In this document: in pieces, positions 50,154 to 62,226 of the stretch
Position numbering within the stretch: position 1 is the stretch's first letter
Layout of the letters: the number at the start of each line of letters is the position of its first letter
Assembly (NCBI RefSeq): GCF_036785885.1
Contig: NC_092323.1
Location: forward strand, 13,958,501 to 14,022,500
From: Coffea arabica
Taxonomy: Eukaryota > Streptophyta > Magnoliopsida > Gentianales > Rubiaceae
Length of the DNA stretch: 64,000 nt
Direction: 5' to 3'
The notes under the pieces: generated by a model
Database searches by the model: none
What the model was told of the DNA's origin: nothing
What the model saw: the letters and a program-made list of their open reading frames with translations, nothing else
Position numbers and translations under genes: made by a program

Positions 50154-50350
50154 GGAAAACTGAAAGGTTCAATAATGTAGTGAAATCTGAAAACTCACTC
50201 GAGGTAGGTTAGGACTTAGGAAGCCTCCTTCGGATGGCTGGGAAGAAAGAGAAGGAAAACTGAAAGGTTCAATAATGTAGTGAAATCTGAAAACTCACTC
50301 GAGGTAGGTTAGGACTTAGGAAGCCTCCTTCGGATGGCTGGGAAGAAAGA
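50154..50350. repeat. Near-perfect 100-bp tandem duplication
   Basis: Units start at 50154 and 50254, both GGAAAACTGAAAGGTTCAAT, and are identical through GGCTGGGAAGAAAGA. Immediately upstream is a GA microsatellite (about 50119-50136). No coding content is apparent. Confidence 0.93.
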
Positions 50351-51138
50351 ATAAACTAATCTCTAATATTTCTTGCGCGTGTAGAAATCATATGTCAAAT
50401 GAATGGGGCTCTATCCGTCTATCTCTTCGAAGATCGTGCCTCATCTCCCTGTTTTCTGTCTTGCTCTCTTGGTCAGCATTATTTCAAGTTCTGTCAGGTT
50501 TGGTCAGGTCAGATTTGTGTACCTTTGCCCCAGGTCTGCTGGGTGACCTTGGGTTGGGAAGGAGGAGGAAAGTTAAAATTATTTCTTCAAGAATTTATTC
50601 TTTTCTTTTTTGTTCCTTTTTGGGCTAAAGTTCAAGAAAATGTTCCCACTTTCTGGGAGAAGGAATTTAGGACACAAATGAAGTAAAATAAACTCACGCA
50701 GAAATCTTCTAGAGCATTTCTTAAAAAAAGAAAAATTTGTGTGGGCTAACTTAGGTCGGTTCCTAAATGGCTATTGTTGAGATTAAGGACACATTTAGGG
50801 TTGCGTTAACTTATTAAAAAGTATTTTCTAAATAGAATATTTAATAAAAATACTTATTAAGTGCTTAATAAATATTTATTAAGTGTTTAAGTGCTTTTAA
50901 GTATATAGTTTGAAAACATTGTTCAATAAGTACATATTGTATTACATGATGTGTAATTTGAAAATTTTTAAATGTATTTATTTCTTTATTTTAGTTCATA
51001 ATATAGGATAAAATGATTGAATTTAATATTTTATTTTTAAATCACAAAAGCTACTCTAAAAGTATCAAATTTGAACTTTTGCTAAAAGTGCTTTCAATAT
51101 CAAAAACTCTATTACTAATTTTATATGATGATTTTACA
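50351..51138. other. Intergenic, no gene seen
   Basis: Open frames near 50392-50686 overlap in two plus frames without family features. The rest is AT-rich. Confidence 0.35.
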
Positions 51139-51307
51139 GAGTCTTTTCAGTGTCATGTTTCGGTCCTCTTTCTCGTTACTTAGAAAAAGTAAGCCACTAG
51201 TTCAGGTACAAGATACTATCATTACGACCCGGACAATTAGATATCCAACCCGTAATCGCAATGACCCAATTGCAATGGCGAAACTCTACCAACTGAGTTA
51301 TATCCTC
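51139..51307 (-). other. Nuclear insertion of plastid DNA: trnA-UGC 5' exon plus group II intron start
   Basis: The minus strand reads GAGGATATAACTCAGTTGG, TAGAGTTTCGCCATTGCA and then ATTGGGTCATTGCGATTACG, GTTGGATATCTAATTGTCC, GATAGTATCTTGTACCTGAA and GAGGACCGAAACATG. From memory of plastid genomes this is the 5' half of trnA-UGC followed by the start of its group II intron, in the rDNA operon of the inverted repeat. Several substitutions relative to the plastid form show it is an old transfer (NUPT). The 3' exon is absent, so no tRNA can be made. Confidence 0.85.
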
Positions 51308-54071
51308 CGAACCGAGTAGAGCATGCATGAAGTAGTCAGATGCTTCTTCTATTATTTTCCCTGGCATAACTAGGCCATTATAGACTTGAATTAGAAACCT
51401 CGTCCGTGAAGTAAATTATTGCACCTACGATCCAAACAATTGGGAGAGAATCAATAATATATTCCTTTTTGGGAGTGATTCACAACACCTTAAAAGTACT
51501 TTTAACTCCGAAAAGTGCTTTTTAATAAAAAAAAACATCGTAACTTCAAACGGGACCTAATTCATCTAGGAACTCTAGATGTAATTTTGTTTTTGCTTTT
51601 ACCATAGTACAAACTTACATTTTCGACATCAGTATTTGAAAGCTCTGAGTTTTGCTAAAAAAAACTTAAAAAAAGAAAAGAAAAAGGAGACTTTCTAGAA
51701 GTTAACTAAAAAATTTTTGAGATGATGTTGGCACTTGTCCTCTTTAAATTATCAGAATCATACCCCTAATGGGATTGAATTCTTGTAAAGGACACGTGTT
51801 AATATTTCAGGGTGTCTAACATGAGCACAACACATTAGTACGTAACAGAAGATTCATAGCGTTTCTAAACTTTAGAAATTAAGGAATAGAAATACCTAAT
51901 ATACATGAACAAGGACATAAGATAACAATAAAATTAGGAAACTTAGTAGCCTATAACTTTTAAAGTCACAGCGCAAAGCCACATTCTTTTTTTTTTTTTT
52001 TTAAATGCGCAAAGTTACATCCTTAGTTTCCTTAACTTGAAATATATCCATAGTATCAAAAATAGTGCGTAAAAAAAAAAAAAGAAAAGAAAAAGGCAGG
52101 TAACACCCAGCGATCTGTTTTTTGGCACAAACGTTTCTTGTGGTAAATATGTACCCGGTAGGTTGATAAATCCTATCACGGAAGATTTAAATTGCACACT
52201 TATTTTATCTAACTCATTTACTTTTCACAAAATTCAGGGGTTCAAAATTCATAATTTTCAAAAAAATTTTTTTTTTTTTTGGGTTCTTGTGGCGTGGGGG
52301 AAGTATCATGGCGTCCTTTCGCATGTTGTTTGGGCTGCTCTTGGGACCATAATAGAACTCATCTTTTTTTTTTTTTTTTTTTATGTAAGGAAAGAATAGG
52401 CGTAGGCTCCATGGTAGGCGTCGTTTCTCTAGAAAACAAAGGTAATAACTTGGTGGGGTGTCCTTTCAATTGTTTCATTTTATTTTTAGGAATTTGGTTG
52501 GGAACACCAAGATATTTGTCCACTAGTTGCCAAGAATTGCTTGTAAATGTGCACACGAGATCCTCAGTGTCACTTTTTCCGTGATAATTCGGTGCCACTT
52601 TCATATTTATGTCAAGCGTCCTATTTATTTAATTTGTCATGTGCTATTTAATTAAATTTCTTCTACCATCAGGTGATAAGTGTAATTGATACTAAATTTG
52701 ATACCGAATAGTGACACAGAGGATCCCAACTGCTTGATTTTGGCTTTTCTATGCACTAAACGAGGAAATTATGGCCACCGGTGCAATTATCTCGTGTGAA
52801 AATCAGGTGCCAACTTGCGTTGCAAATCATTATAAAAGGGGAACTCGTACATTCTGGCATCTAATTAACTAATGCCCAGCCCCACTAATCATGTCTCATC
52901 TCCGTGTAAGTCCAAAAGAGTACTTCTTAAGAAAAATGTTAGCCATTTTTAATATTAATGGATTCAACCTGAGTAGCGGGTTTTTTATGTTTGCATCTCA
53001 TGCAAGTTTCACGCACTCGTCAGCTTCTGGTTATAATGAAACGGGGGAAAGACACTTGGGTTAATTGCTATGATCAACATCCACCCATTTTTGGACTAAT
53101 AGTAATGGAGTTATCATTACTACTTTCCAGTTTGAGGTTGAGCCACAGATGACTGATATCGGGCAAAAACCATTCACTTTAGTTCTTCTAAGTAAGTAAT
53201 CTGCAACACCTCTTCAATTTCCTCCAAAAAAATTTAAGGCTTTCGATGTGTTTTTAGTAGATCTGAAAATTAGATGAAAGGAGTATGAGTTTTTCTTTGT
53301 CTTCAAAACTAAATTTCTTTGAGAATTGATACAGCTCAAGGAGTAATTGATCTACTCCATCTCTTTCTTTTTACCGTTCAACATCTTGGAAAACCATGTT
53401 GCAGAGAAGGTACCATACAGGTTTGAAGGATGGAGACAAATAATATGTCTAAAATTAAGCTAATCCTTGTATGATTGCTAATCTTAAAACTTCCTGCTAT
53501 GTCTAAAAAAAAAATCTAATTTGGTGATAAATATTCGAGGACTTTGGTTTGGTATTTTTTGGTGGGTTACTACTAGATGATGAAGGAAAATATTTTCCTT
53601 TTTTTTGATAAAAAAAAAAAAAGCTTAGCGAAGTGCCTGAGACAAAAAAAATGGCAAAATTATGTGAGAGGAAGATAGAGAGAGATTGAGATTTCTACTC
53701 GAGTTTCATCAAAATTGATCGGACAAAAACAGTGGGCACCCAAAATTCCACATGCAATTGGAGTTCTCAATATTCATTAAAGTCATTAAAGTATGACAAT
53801 GTAACAAATTATAGACCACTCAATCTATGGGTTGGCTCACAGACCTAGCCTACCCAAGTTTTTGCTGGAGAAGGGGCAGGAGTTCATGGCCAAGATTTGG
53901 CCAAAAAAAATGTAAGGTTTAGATTACATCTTGTATATCATTTTTTAGAGCCCACAAAATTTTGTTCTATAGTTACACATTATTAAAAGTGAGTTATACC
54001 ATATGCATACAAAATTACATCTTGTGCATTTTACACAAAATCGGCCCGAACGATTTCTGACAACCGTTCGG
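51308..54071. other. Intergenic, no gene seen
   Basis: AT-rich sequence with many poly(A)/poly(T) runs (about 51988, 52068, 52265, 52362). None of the open frames shows a domain or conserved motif. I see no RNA gene. Confidence 0.4.
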
Positions 54072-54998
54072 CTATGTTTTCAGAACCGGACCGGGTATCG
54101 ACTCGGTTGAGGTCAGGGGTCAGGGGTCAATGGGTTCAACCGGGTTCGATCGGGGTTGAACCGGATGACGTCATAAATAAAAATTATTTAAAAATTAAAA
54201 TATTATATGTAAAATACCTAATAACATGTTAATATTAATAAAAGTATATTCATTTATATTTGATATTTCAAATATATTTAACAAAAAAATACAAAGAAAT
54301 TAGAACAATCAAGTACCAATTTATATTTTTTAATGAGCATTAACAAGTTTAGAATTAAAATTATGGACTTAATTGAAAAATAATACCAAACTTTAAGACA
54401 ACATTTATAAAGTATGAAATATTTGAGATATATTAATAATTTTTAATAACCTAAGGGTCAAAACATAATATTAAAAATATTTTGACCTTTCAAAAAAAAA
54501 TAAAAAAAAAAGAGAGTGAATTGGTTAAGCCTGAAATTGGTGCCAACCTCGGCGGATAAAAAGAGTCTGTGAGTTAAATGGAGAAGTCGTGGTTGATATA
54601 ATATGTGTCTATGTGTTTTCTTCCATCATTAAGTGAAAGAAATCATGGACCACCGACCTTGGGGCCCATCTTGGTGGAACACAAGGAGTGTCTTAATAGT
54701 CTATGGCTTCTGACACGATGATTCTGCAAGCTTGTCCTTTACGGACTTCCACTTTTATTCTCTGCTGTGTACCTGGTCCGAAGCTCCCCAACCAAACCAA
54801 GCGAAGGGGCTTGCAACTGACCCGGTTCTTTTATTTTTCCGGTCAAATCGGGTCAAAATCCGGTCAAACCGGGGTTTTGACCTGGTTTGACCGAGTTTTT
54901 AACATTCCGATTTTTAAGGTCAACTCGGGCCGGACAATTGGCCGGTTCCCGGTTCGACCGGTCGGACTGGCCGGTCCGGTCCGAGTTTAAAAACAGAG
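54072..54998. mobile_element. Non-autonomous hAT element with perfect 8-bp TSD
   Basis: A 927-bp element. The left end CTATGTTTTCAGAACCGG and the complement of the right end (CTCTGTTTTTAAACTCGG) are matching inverted repeats. CCGTTCGG flanks both sides (54064-54071 and 54999-55006). Subterminal arrays of GGTTCAACCGG, GACCGG and CCGGTC occur at both ends, with an AT-rich core and no transposase. Confidence 0.82.
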
Positions 54999-55383
54999 CC
55001 GTTCGGGTCTCGTGTCCGTTTTTGCCCATCACAATTGATATTGAAAAAAAATGTATGTACTTTGACATTAAGTTTTATTTAGACATGCTTTATTATATTT
55101 TTCAAGGCTTTTCTAATGGGTGTCCAATAGACACATATTAATACATTTAAATCATGTTTAATTTACCATATTAATATATAATATTATAATAAATGCACCT
55201 TCTACATTTAAATACTTTTCCAAATAACTACAACTCTATATGAATTGAGTATTTTTTTAAAAAAAAAAATTTCAAATACAATATTACAGTAAGATACTCA
55301 CAAACACATTTAATCCATATAAATCTCAATACAACTAATCAAAAAATAAATAAATAAACAAATTTTAAAAAATCACTACTATT
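54999..55383. other. Intergenic, AT-rich
   Basis: Nothing recognisable apart from short A/T runs. Confidence 0.35.
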
Positions 55384-55740
55384 TTCTTCCACCCGCCCCC
55401 CTTCTCCATCCTCTAGCACCACTATCGCCTCTCCCCCTCCTCTCTTCTCGCTTTCTCTCTTTGTTTCTCCTGCTTCTCTCTCTTCTTTTCTCCTTGCCCT
55501 CCTTCCTCCCTCTCTCTGTCTTCTTTCCTCCTCCCCTTCTTTCCTCCCCTCCATTCTTTTCCTTCGCTCCTTTCCTTCGTCCCCCGAACTACCCTTCCCT
55601 CTGACTACAACCTTTCCGGTGGAAATGCCAAAGGGAAGGAGGTCTGGGAAGCGGGGGAAAAAAAGGAGGAGGAGGGAGGAAGAAGAGGGAGAGGAAAGGA
55701 GGAGAGAGAAGAGAGAGGGGTCGGTAATGGTAGTGGTGGG
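55384..55740. repeat. Long polypyrimidine tract followed by polypurine tract
   Basis: About 220 bases that are nearly all C/T (CTCCTCTCTTCTCGC... type) run to about 55605. After a short mixed spacer, about 100 bases nearly all G/A follow to about 55720. The halves can pair as a hairpin, and each is capable of triplex (H-DNA) structure. The minus-strand open frame across it is low-complexity Arg/Glu/Gly and is not a gene. Confidence 0.8.
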
Positions 55741-58521
55741 CAATGTATGGTGGTGTGTGGAAGGTTAGGAAGAAAATTTTTTAAAATTTTTAAAAATACC
55801 TTAACAAAACATTGCACCCTGAAATACATCATCTACAGTGACAAATTTTTTATATACAATGCTATAATGTACTATTTCAAAAACAGGTTAATCCATACAA
55901 AGCCTAAACTTTTTCATAAAAACTAACATTTGAAACCCCTTTTAATGATTGATCATTGAGCACCCGTTAGTCAAATCGATATTTTCAATGGGATTTGGTT
56001 AGTTCGATTCTATATAGGGAGGCTAGTATGTGAAATATTCTCCTTAATTGAGTTATTGAAAATACAAAATACTACCTTTCCGAGTGTCGTTTCATTGCAA
56101 GTGAAAGGAGGGAACTATTTCATATTGCATAAAATCATTATTTCATTGTAAAGTATTTTAATGGAATTTGGCTAATGGTACCCTCAGGGCACTGGTTAAG
56201 ATAGTTTTGAGTATTAATATTTTAGCAAGAGTGAAATTAACCTAGGAAAGTGTTTAAATGTAGGGAGACAATAAATGTGAATGTGAGCATTCACATGATA
56301 ATTTCTGTATGACACAGGTGTCTATTTAAAAATTCTTTCTCGAAGTACCATAGTTAATTAATTACTGTTGGACAGACTACCAATGTGTCATAATATTTAA
56401 TAGATCAATTGAGTCATTGAGATAATAGCAGATTTGTATGAAAATAACATTTTCCATTCTTAGGTTTAGAGTATACAACAATTGCTTATTTAGATTTGCT
56501 ATTTACAGTACTTAATTTCTTTATCTTGACTTTCCCAAGATTAGAGAAGAACGAGAATATAGATAATTTTTATTTTTCTGCATTATTTATTAGAACCATA
56601 TACATGAAGTTCAGTCGAGCTAGTAGATGAGCTATTTAAACGAGAACAGGGAGAATCACAATGTCTGAGAATTGAATTTAGGGTTGCAAAATTTCAATGT
56701 TAGCAATTTTATAGTGAAAGGGATCAATATTTTGGAGACAAGTAGTGTTATCTTGGCTTTCTAATTTTGTTGTCTTGACGGGATAAATTTTCTTATTTGG
56801 AAGAAACGAAAGAAGCAGATAGAGATGCATAGGCACTTAAAATTCCAACTTTTTCCTTTTTTTTTTTGATGAAAATTTGAATTTCCAGTGGTTGAAGAAT
56901 TTAATTAACATGACAAAAATATAAAAGTTAACGCATTCTCAATTCCTACTTATAATCAATTTTAACAGCACAAGCTTGGGAATTGAAGGAAAACGTTAAA
57001 AAAAAAAAAGCCGTTCAACTGATAAATGTAATGGAAAAGAAAAATGGAGTATTTGAGAATTTTAGGTTGTTAAGGTTAAATGTTTTACGTTTGTGCATTT
57101 AAGTTGCTAATCTAACTATGCTACCAATATTCCACATGAATATAAGACAAAGATACAGCATATTCCAAGTTTGACAGATTAGCGTTTCAAGGAATTGATG
57201 TAACTAAAATCATAATCGCATTATTTAATGCAAATTAAAAATAAAAAAAAACAACAACTATTTCTGTTTGTGGACTTTTCAAGTGTTGTTAGTTGTCACA
57301 TGTGAGATGGTCTCATAATGATGTACTTGATACCAATTATACATAATCATTATTTGCGATGAGGATATGGAAGATTTGCCAGGGCAAAAAACAAAAGATG
57401 GTTTGACTTTCATTTGCATTTACCAGTATATGGAAGAATGAATTAATCATACAAAAAAAATAAAATATGCGGCATATTTTTAAGAAAAATCAACAAGTCA
57501 CATTGCTATAAAAATTTCAAACAACAAAGAAAGTCTCAAAATAATAAGACAAAAAGTAGTCATAAGGACTTTCCATAAACTCTTTTAAGAAATAATTCCA
57601 ATCCATACCCTAGTGATGTCCAAGGAACTGACAAGTCGAGTTCCATCCAATTCAAATCAGTTAATGTAACTCTTGCAATCTTTAGTATAAACTTGAACTT
57701 GTCAATTTCTATTGGGAAGGATGAAAGAGAGAAGAAAGAGAAAAAGAAATAAAAGAAAGGAAAACAATTTCATCTTATGATATTTTCTTGAGAATAAAAT
57801 GAGAAACTAGAAAGGAAAGAGGAAAACCCAAAATTAAAAGAATTGAAAGACTAAAAAAATTGTATTTTAGGAAAGTGATTTGAATATTTTTTTAATCATT
57901 TAAGGAGAAGATAGATATCTGCAATTTCTCTTTTTTAATTTCAATCATTAAGGTGAAGATTTTTGTGGGAAAGAGAAAGAATTAAATAAAGAAGAAAGAA
58001 AAAAAGAAATAAATGAAAGGAAAATAAGGTAAATGAAAAGTCAAAATAATGCAAGGGCAATTTTGTCCTAAAGGGGATTAAGTGAGCAAAATCAAAGGTT
58101 AGGGGGTAAACTGAGAAATGGAGTATTCTTTAAGGGGATAAAATGTGATTAACCCTTTAGATAATTAAGTTGACAATTACATCAAAACTATATGAATTTA
58201 CATTAAATACGAATCAGTTTGAATTAAACAAAATTCAACTTGTGTGACCTCTGATCCTGTGAGAACCTACAATTACTTCTCTATTGGTCTAACGACTAAG
58301 ACACAGCATAATATCTTAATAATAAAACACTATCGTTCTAAATTAAAAACCTATGATTGACCCGCAGATGCAAAGTACGTGCACCTTCGAGAGTTACCCC
58401 CGAGAAGACTAGGACCTACCACCATCGAATCACCACTGCACTCTTTCTAAATTAGTAAATTGCACTAAATTCTTTTGACCAACCACCACCCTCATAGATA
58501 TGTATAAATAGGTTATTAGTG
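55741..58521. other. Intergenic, no gene seen
   Basis: Very AT-rich, no coding signal. A stretch near 58048-58150 (GGGCAATTTTGTCC ... GTGATTAACCCTTT) looks like a short or single-arm relative of the GGG-ended foldback elements, without identifiable duplication. Confidence 0.4.
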
Positions 58522-58613
58522 GAGAAAAGTTGAATTAGGTGGTAAGATAGGAGGAGTTTTAAGTAAGAAATTTTGGATTCAAATCCTCTCACTTACACAC
58601 AAAAAAAAAAAAA
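58522..58613 (+). mobile_element. tRNA-type SINE with 11-bp TSD
   Basis: A short element with a box-B-like GGATTCAAATCC and a possible box A upstream (TTAGGTGGTAAGATAGGAGG), ending in an A-rich tail (12 or more A). It is flanked by GGTTATTAGTG on both sides (58511-58521 and 58618-58628, after a short ATG spacer). This is the structure of a tRNA-derived SINE inserted by LINE-type retrotransposition. Confidence 0.65.
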
Positions 58614-58628
58614 GATGGGTTATTAGTG

Positions 58629-59758
58629 ATAAATAAATTATGATCTTTACACCTTAATGTACGTAATTATATATGTTTTTACATAGTCTAGGAAAAATAT
58701 TTATTGTTCTACAAATTAATATTCGTGTTTAAAGGAAATGTCAAAAGCAATCAAAAACTACTCTTTTGTAAGTTTAATTAATCTACATGCATTTAGCAAT
58801 GCAAATATTTTTACAACTACATTCCAAAAATTTACTTTATTGTTTTTTCTTCTTTTATTTAGAACCTGCAAATAAAAAAGAAATTAAATAACAATTAGTT
58901 GACACATTGAAATCACCAATTAGTTCTAGACATTTTAGGTTAGTGTTTTGGGAATAATATAGTTGGACCTTTAGGCTTTTTTTTTGTGGAGTGAAGAAGG
59001 TAAGGAATGAAGGAAGTAGCAAGGGAGAACTGGAATCATAAGAATCTAGTCCAAGTGTGAAAACAGCAAGGCATGGCTTTTGATCACAAATTAATATAGG
59101 AACTCCAGCTACTTGGTTGTAACTATAAACCAAGTCTAGAGAAAAATCAAATACATAAAGGAACAAAAAAAAGAAAAAAAAAACTATACGAACCTGGGAT
59201 CAATCGTGAACTATGACTCTAGATGTACGTTGAACCCTACTAAAGAATTTTGTACTAAATTTATTTTTTTAATTCATATTTAAGAATGTAATTACCCTTG
59301 ATATTTTACTGCTTTTCATTTTTTTTTTTATCGTTTTATTCTCTCTCTTTATCTCCTAGAGTCATAGTTCATGCAGGTGAATTCGAAATTAGCATTTTGT
59401 TATGGTTGAAAATGAGGGCAATTCTAAATGGTTATAATGATATAATAGTTTAGAAGTGACATGGAAAAAATAGACATAAAAGGAAAAAATAATGCTGACT
59501 TGAGAACACACAATGGCTACATAAATTCTGTGGTAAATGGACCTGACGAATTCTGAAATCTACGGTTCAAGTTTCGTTATGCATGGTGAAAGTGTACGCA
59601 TAACACTTAAAATCATTCAAATTGAATGAAAAGAAAATCTAAATTTATGCAAATTAATAACATTCTGGAGTGGTGGGAAACTATGAAATAGAGACAATAT
59701 ATGATTGTTGTAATTAACTTGCAGAAATTAATCAGAACAGCTGCTTCACAATTAAATA
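58629..59758. other. Intergenic, no gene seen
   Basis: AT-rich. A 103-codon minus-strand frame (58855-59166) shows no recognised domain. Confidence 0.35.
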
Positions 59759-62226
59759 TCACATCAGATTTAGCAAAGTCGTTCTTATGTTAGTCGCAGG
59801 GTCCCCTATCGTCAAGCTGAATCCGACATCCATCTGCAACCAAGAAACACCCAAATTTGACCACCTACATTGAGATTAAAAAAAAAAAACTCTTGATGGA
59901 TAAATATTGGGATCTGAATCCATTATTTTTTTTAATATGTTTTTCAATTTGTGTTTCTTGTTAGGAGCAAGATAAATATGCAAAAGACATTCGTCTAAAT
60001 TCAACAAATTATCAATTTTCTTTAGATGTGACTAAGGAAATTGTGTATTCTAGTGATGATCCTTAAATCCTATATACGTGCAATATAACAAATTTCTAAT
60101 TATTTGAAACAATAATATCTGGATTTTTTTAACACATTTTAGAAATGATATTGTGCCTTTTATGCTATGCATTAAAAAAAGTTGAGGCTTTTATGTATGA
60201 ATTATTCTTATATATATATATAAACAGTGTATGCACTATTATTATTAGATAGATAACACATTTGTAAAATTTAGACTTTAAATTCAAACCTAAATTAATT
60301 ATCATGTATCCGATGGTGATACTCATATTTAATTACTATAACAATAGCTACTACTGCCCCAACGTTATGAATTGCACACCAAAGGGTTGTCCAATTTGTA
60401 TGTAGTGTAGGATTACTAGTACAGATTATGTCCTTCATGCTTATATGGTTAAGTTAGTAAAAAACTTAAAGGTAATGGACAATAGTAAAATTCCTTAGCC
60501 AAAATGATAATAACGAGTTCACCATTTCCGGATTCCATAGAACAATTGGTGATGACACGAAGATGGTGTTTTTCTACTTCACCAGAAATTTCATCTATGA
60601 TCCCTTTATGCTCTCTGCAACGGATAACAAAGACCACATCATCCCCTGCAGTGTTTATATCAATGTTTAATGGTGATTGTTCTGCACTGCTGTCAAGGTT
60701 TTCCTCAGATGATGTGGTGTCATCAAGAGAAGAAAGTCGAGATTTCTTTGAAGTTACAGCTGAATATTCCTCAAGAATCCTCTTCTTGTCTTCTTGAAAA
60801 TCCTTTATGTACTTGAAAGCACCTTCAATGATAGTAGATAACTTGTCCAACTACGAAATGAACAAATATTTAGTTGAAACCATATGATTACGATCTAAAT
60901 TAAGCATCTTTTTTTTTTTTTGTGGTGGTGGGGGGGGGGGGGGGTAGGATAGATAAGCAAAGCATAATTGAAGTTACAATAATCAAGTTAATAATTTTGG
61001 TTTTTTTCTTTCTGAAATTCAAATTTTATGTGGTACTTTTAATTTTCTTTACATTTTACATGACAACGCTTCTAATATACTCATGGCTAAAGAGTTTACG
61101 ATCTATTTCTTATAGCGAAAAAATTGCATACGTTTTTTTCAATAAAAATAATAACATATATTGGTCTTGTAAATAGGAAAAGAGAATAAAAAGAAACTAA
61201 TGTTAATGATACTCCTCTTATTGTTAATAAAACTTTATCCTCTTCCTATGCTTTTGCAGAAAGTATAAAGGAAAGAGTGAAATTACCAATCATTGGAGTG
61301 CAACTAACAATTGTTTTTAAAAAAAAATCATAAAATTAATCTTCAAAAGGGGTAAGTTCAACTAGTAAAAAGTTCATTTAGAGCGTAGTTGACGAATATA
61401 GAGAAATGAAGAAGTCCTGAAATCAATAAACTTTAGTAACTTGGCTCAACTTTTACATAATTTAAATCCTCATAACCTAGGTAGTGCACAAAATTAATCT
61501 AAAGCTAAGGCCCTAAAACCTCTAAAAGATGTATTAATTAATTAATCTTGTAGACAAAATCCAAACTAATTAAAACAGAATTTAAGTCTTCATCATGATA
61601 AAATTGTTAGAAGGTACCTTCAGTAAACCAGGAACCACAGTTGATAAGTCTATTATTTTACTGCTTAACCCTCTTCTCTTCCTTTCTGCTAAAACGTGAT
61701 CTGCAGACTGTAAACATGTTCTGCGGCTGCTTCTTTTGCTCAGCTTGACATATCCAAATACTTCATGTATTTTTTCAACGTTGGAACTCTCAAGAACTAA
61801 TGGTGAGGACAAATTAATCTCATGAAGATGTGCTGTTGAGTCTGATTTCCCGAAAGAAAGCATATTGGTGAATGCAGAAGAAGGTGCCCATGACTTGTTT
61901 TCTGAGCAGGGAACACCATTTTCTGTGTGGCTGGTTTGGCAACACCATTTTGCGAAGCTTCAAGAGCTACATTGTTGAAGCTGTAATTGAAGTAGATTTC
62001 AGGGAAGAAAGGAGAACGAAAAGTGATTTTATCACCTGAGAGCTTATTAGGTTTCATCAACCATTCTTGGATCAAGGCAGGATCTAATCCCATACTCATT
62101 TCCTGTGTCCAAAAAAAGAAAAAAGAAAAAATAACTTCCCTTAATGAATCCGATCACAAAATGAAAAGTAAACGGAATTTGAGTTCTTGCCATTTCTGAG
62201 AGCCACTTTGCTTGTGAATGATCCAT
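59759..62226 (-). pseudogene. bHLH transcription factor paralogue, subgroup IVa, probably decaying
   Basis: The exon plan matches the bHLH gene at 47.3-49.1 kb: exon 1 62226-62191 (MDHSQAKWLSEM), exon 2 62102-61618, exon 3 60850-60494, exon 4 59833-59759 (MDVGFSLT...LLNLM, stop). Conserved parts are DHVLAERKRRGLSSKIIDLSTVVPGLLK and LDKLSTIIEGAFKYIKDFQ, then a Ser/Glu linker and the ACT-like end (VFVIRCREHKGIIDEI). Three oddities appear. Exon 2 is 485 nt, not a multiple of three: the frame before about 61910 (NGVAKPATQ) and the frame after it (NKSWAPSSAFTNM) differ. The donor after ILAK reads AAG|GAATTT where GT is expected. The exon 1 donor is GC (ATG|GCAAGA). The basic region keeps His-Glu-Arg but helix 1 is one residue short. 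I infer a degrading tandem duplicate; a sequencing error could explain one lesion but hardly all. Confidence 0.75.
60933..60954 (+). repeat. G homopolymer run in bHLH intron
   Basis: TTTTTTTTTTTT followed by GTGGTGGTG and about 15 consecutive G lies in intron 2 of the second bHLH. It could form a G-quadruplex on the plus strand and is prone to sequencing-length error. Confidence 0.7.

Noticed and set aside
51230-51307. Possible functional tRNA gene
   Set aside because: Only the 5' half of plastid trnA-UGC is present and it runs into group II intron sequence; no 3' exon.
55339-55743. 134-codon Arg/Glu-rich frame
   Set aside because: A product of the pyrimidine/purine low-complexity tract.
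58855-59166. 103-codon minus-strand frame
   Set aside because: Starts and ends at random, no domain, intergenic AT-rich context.
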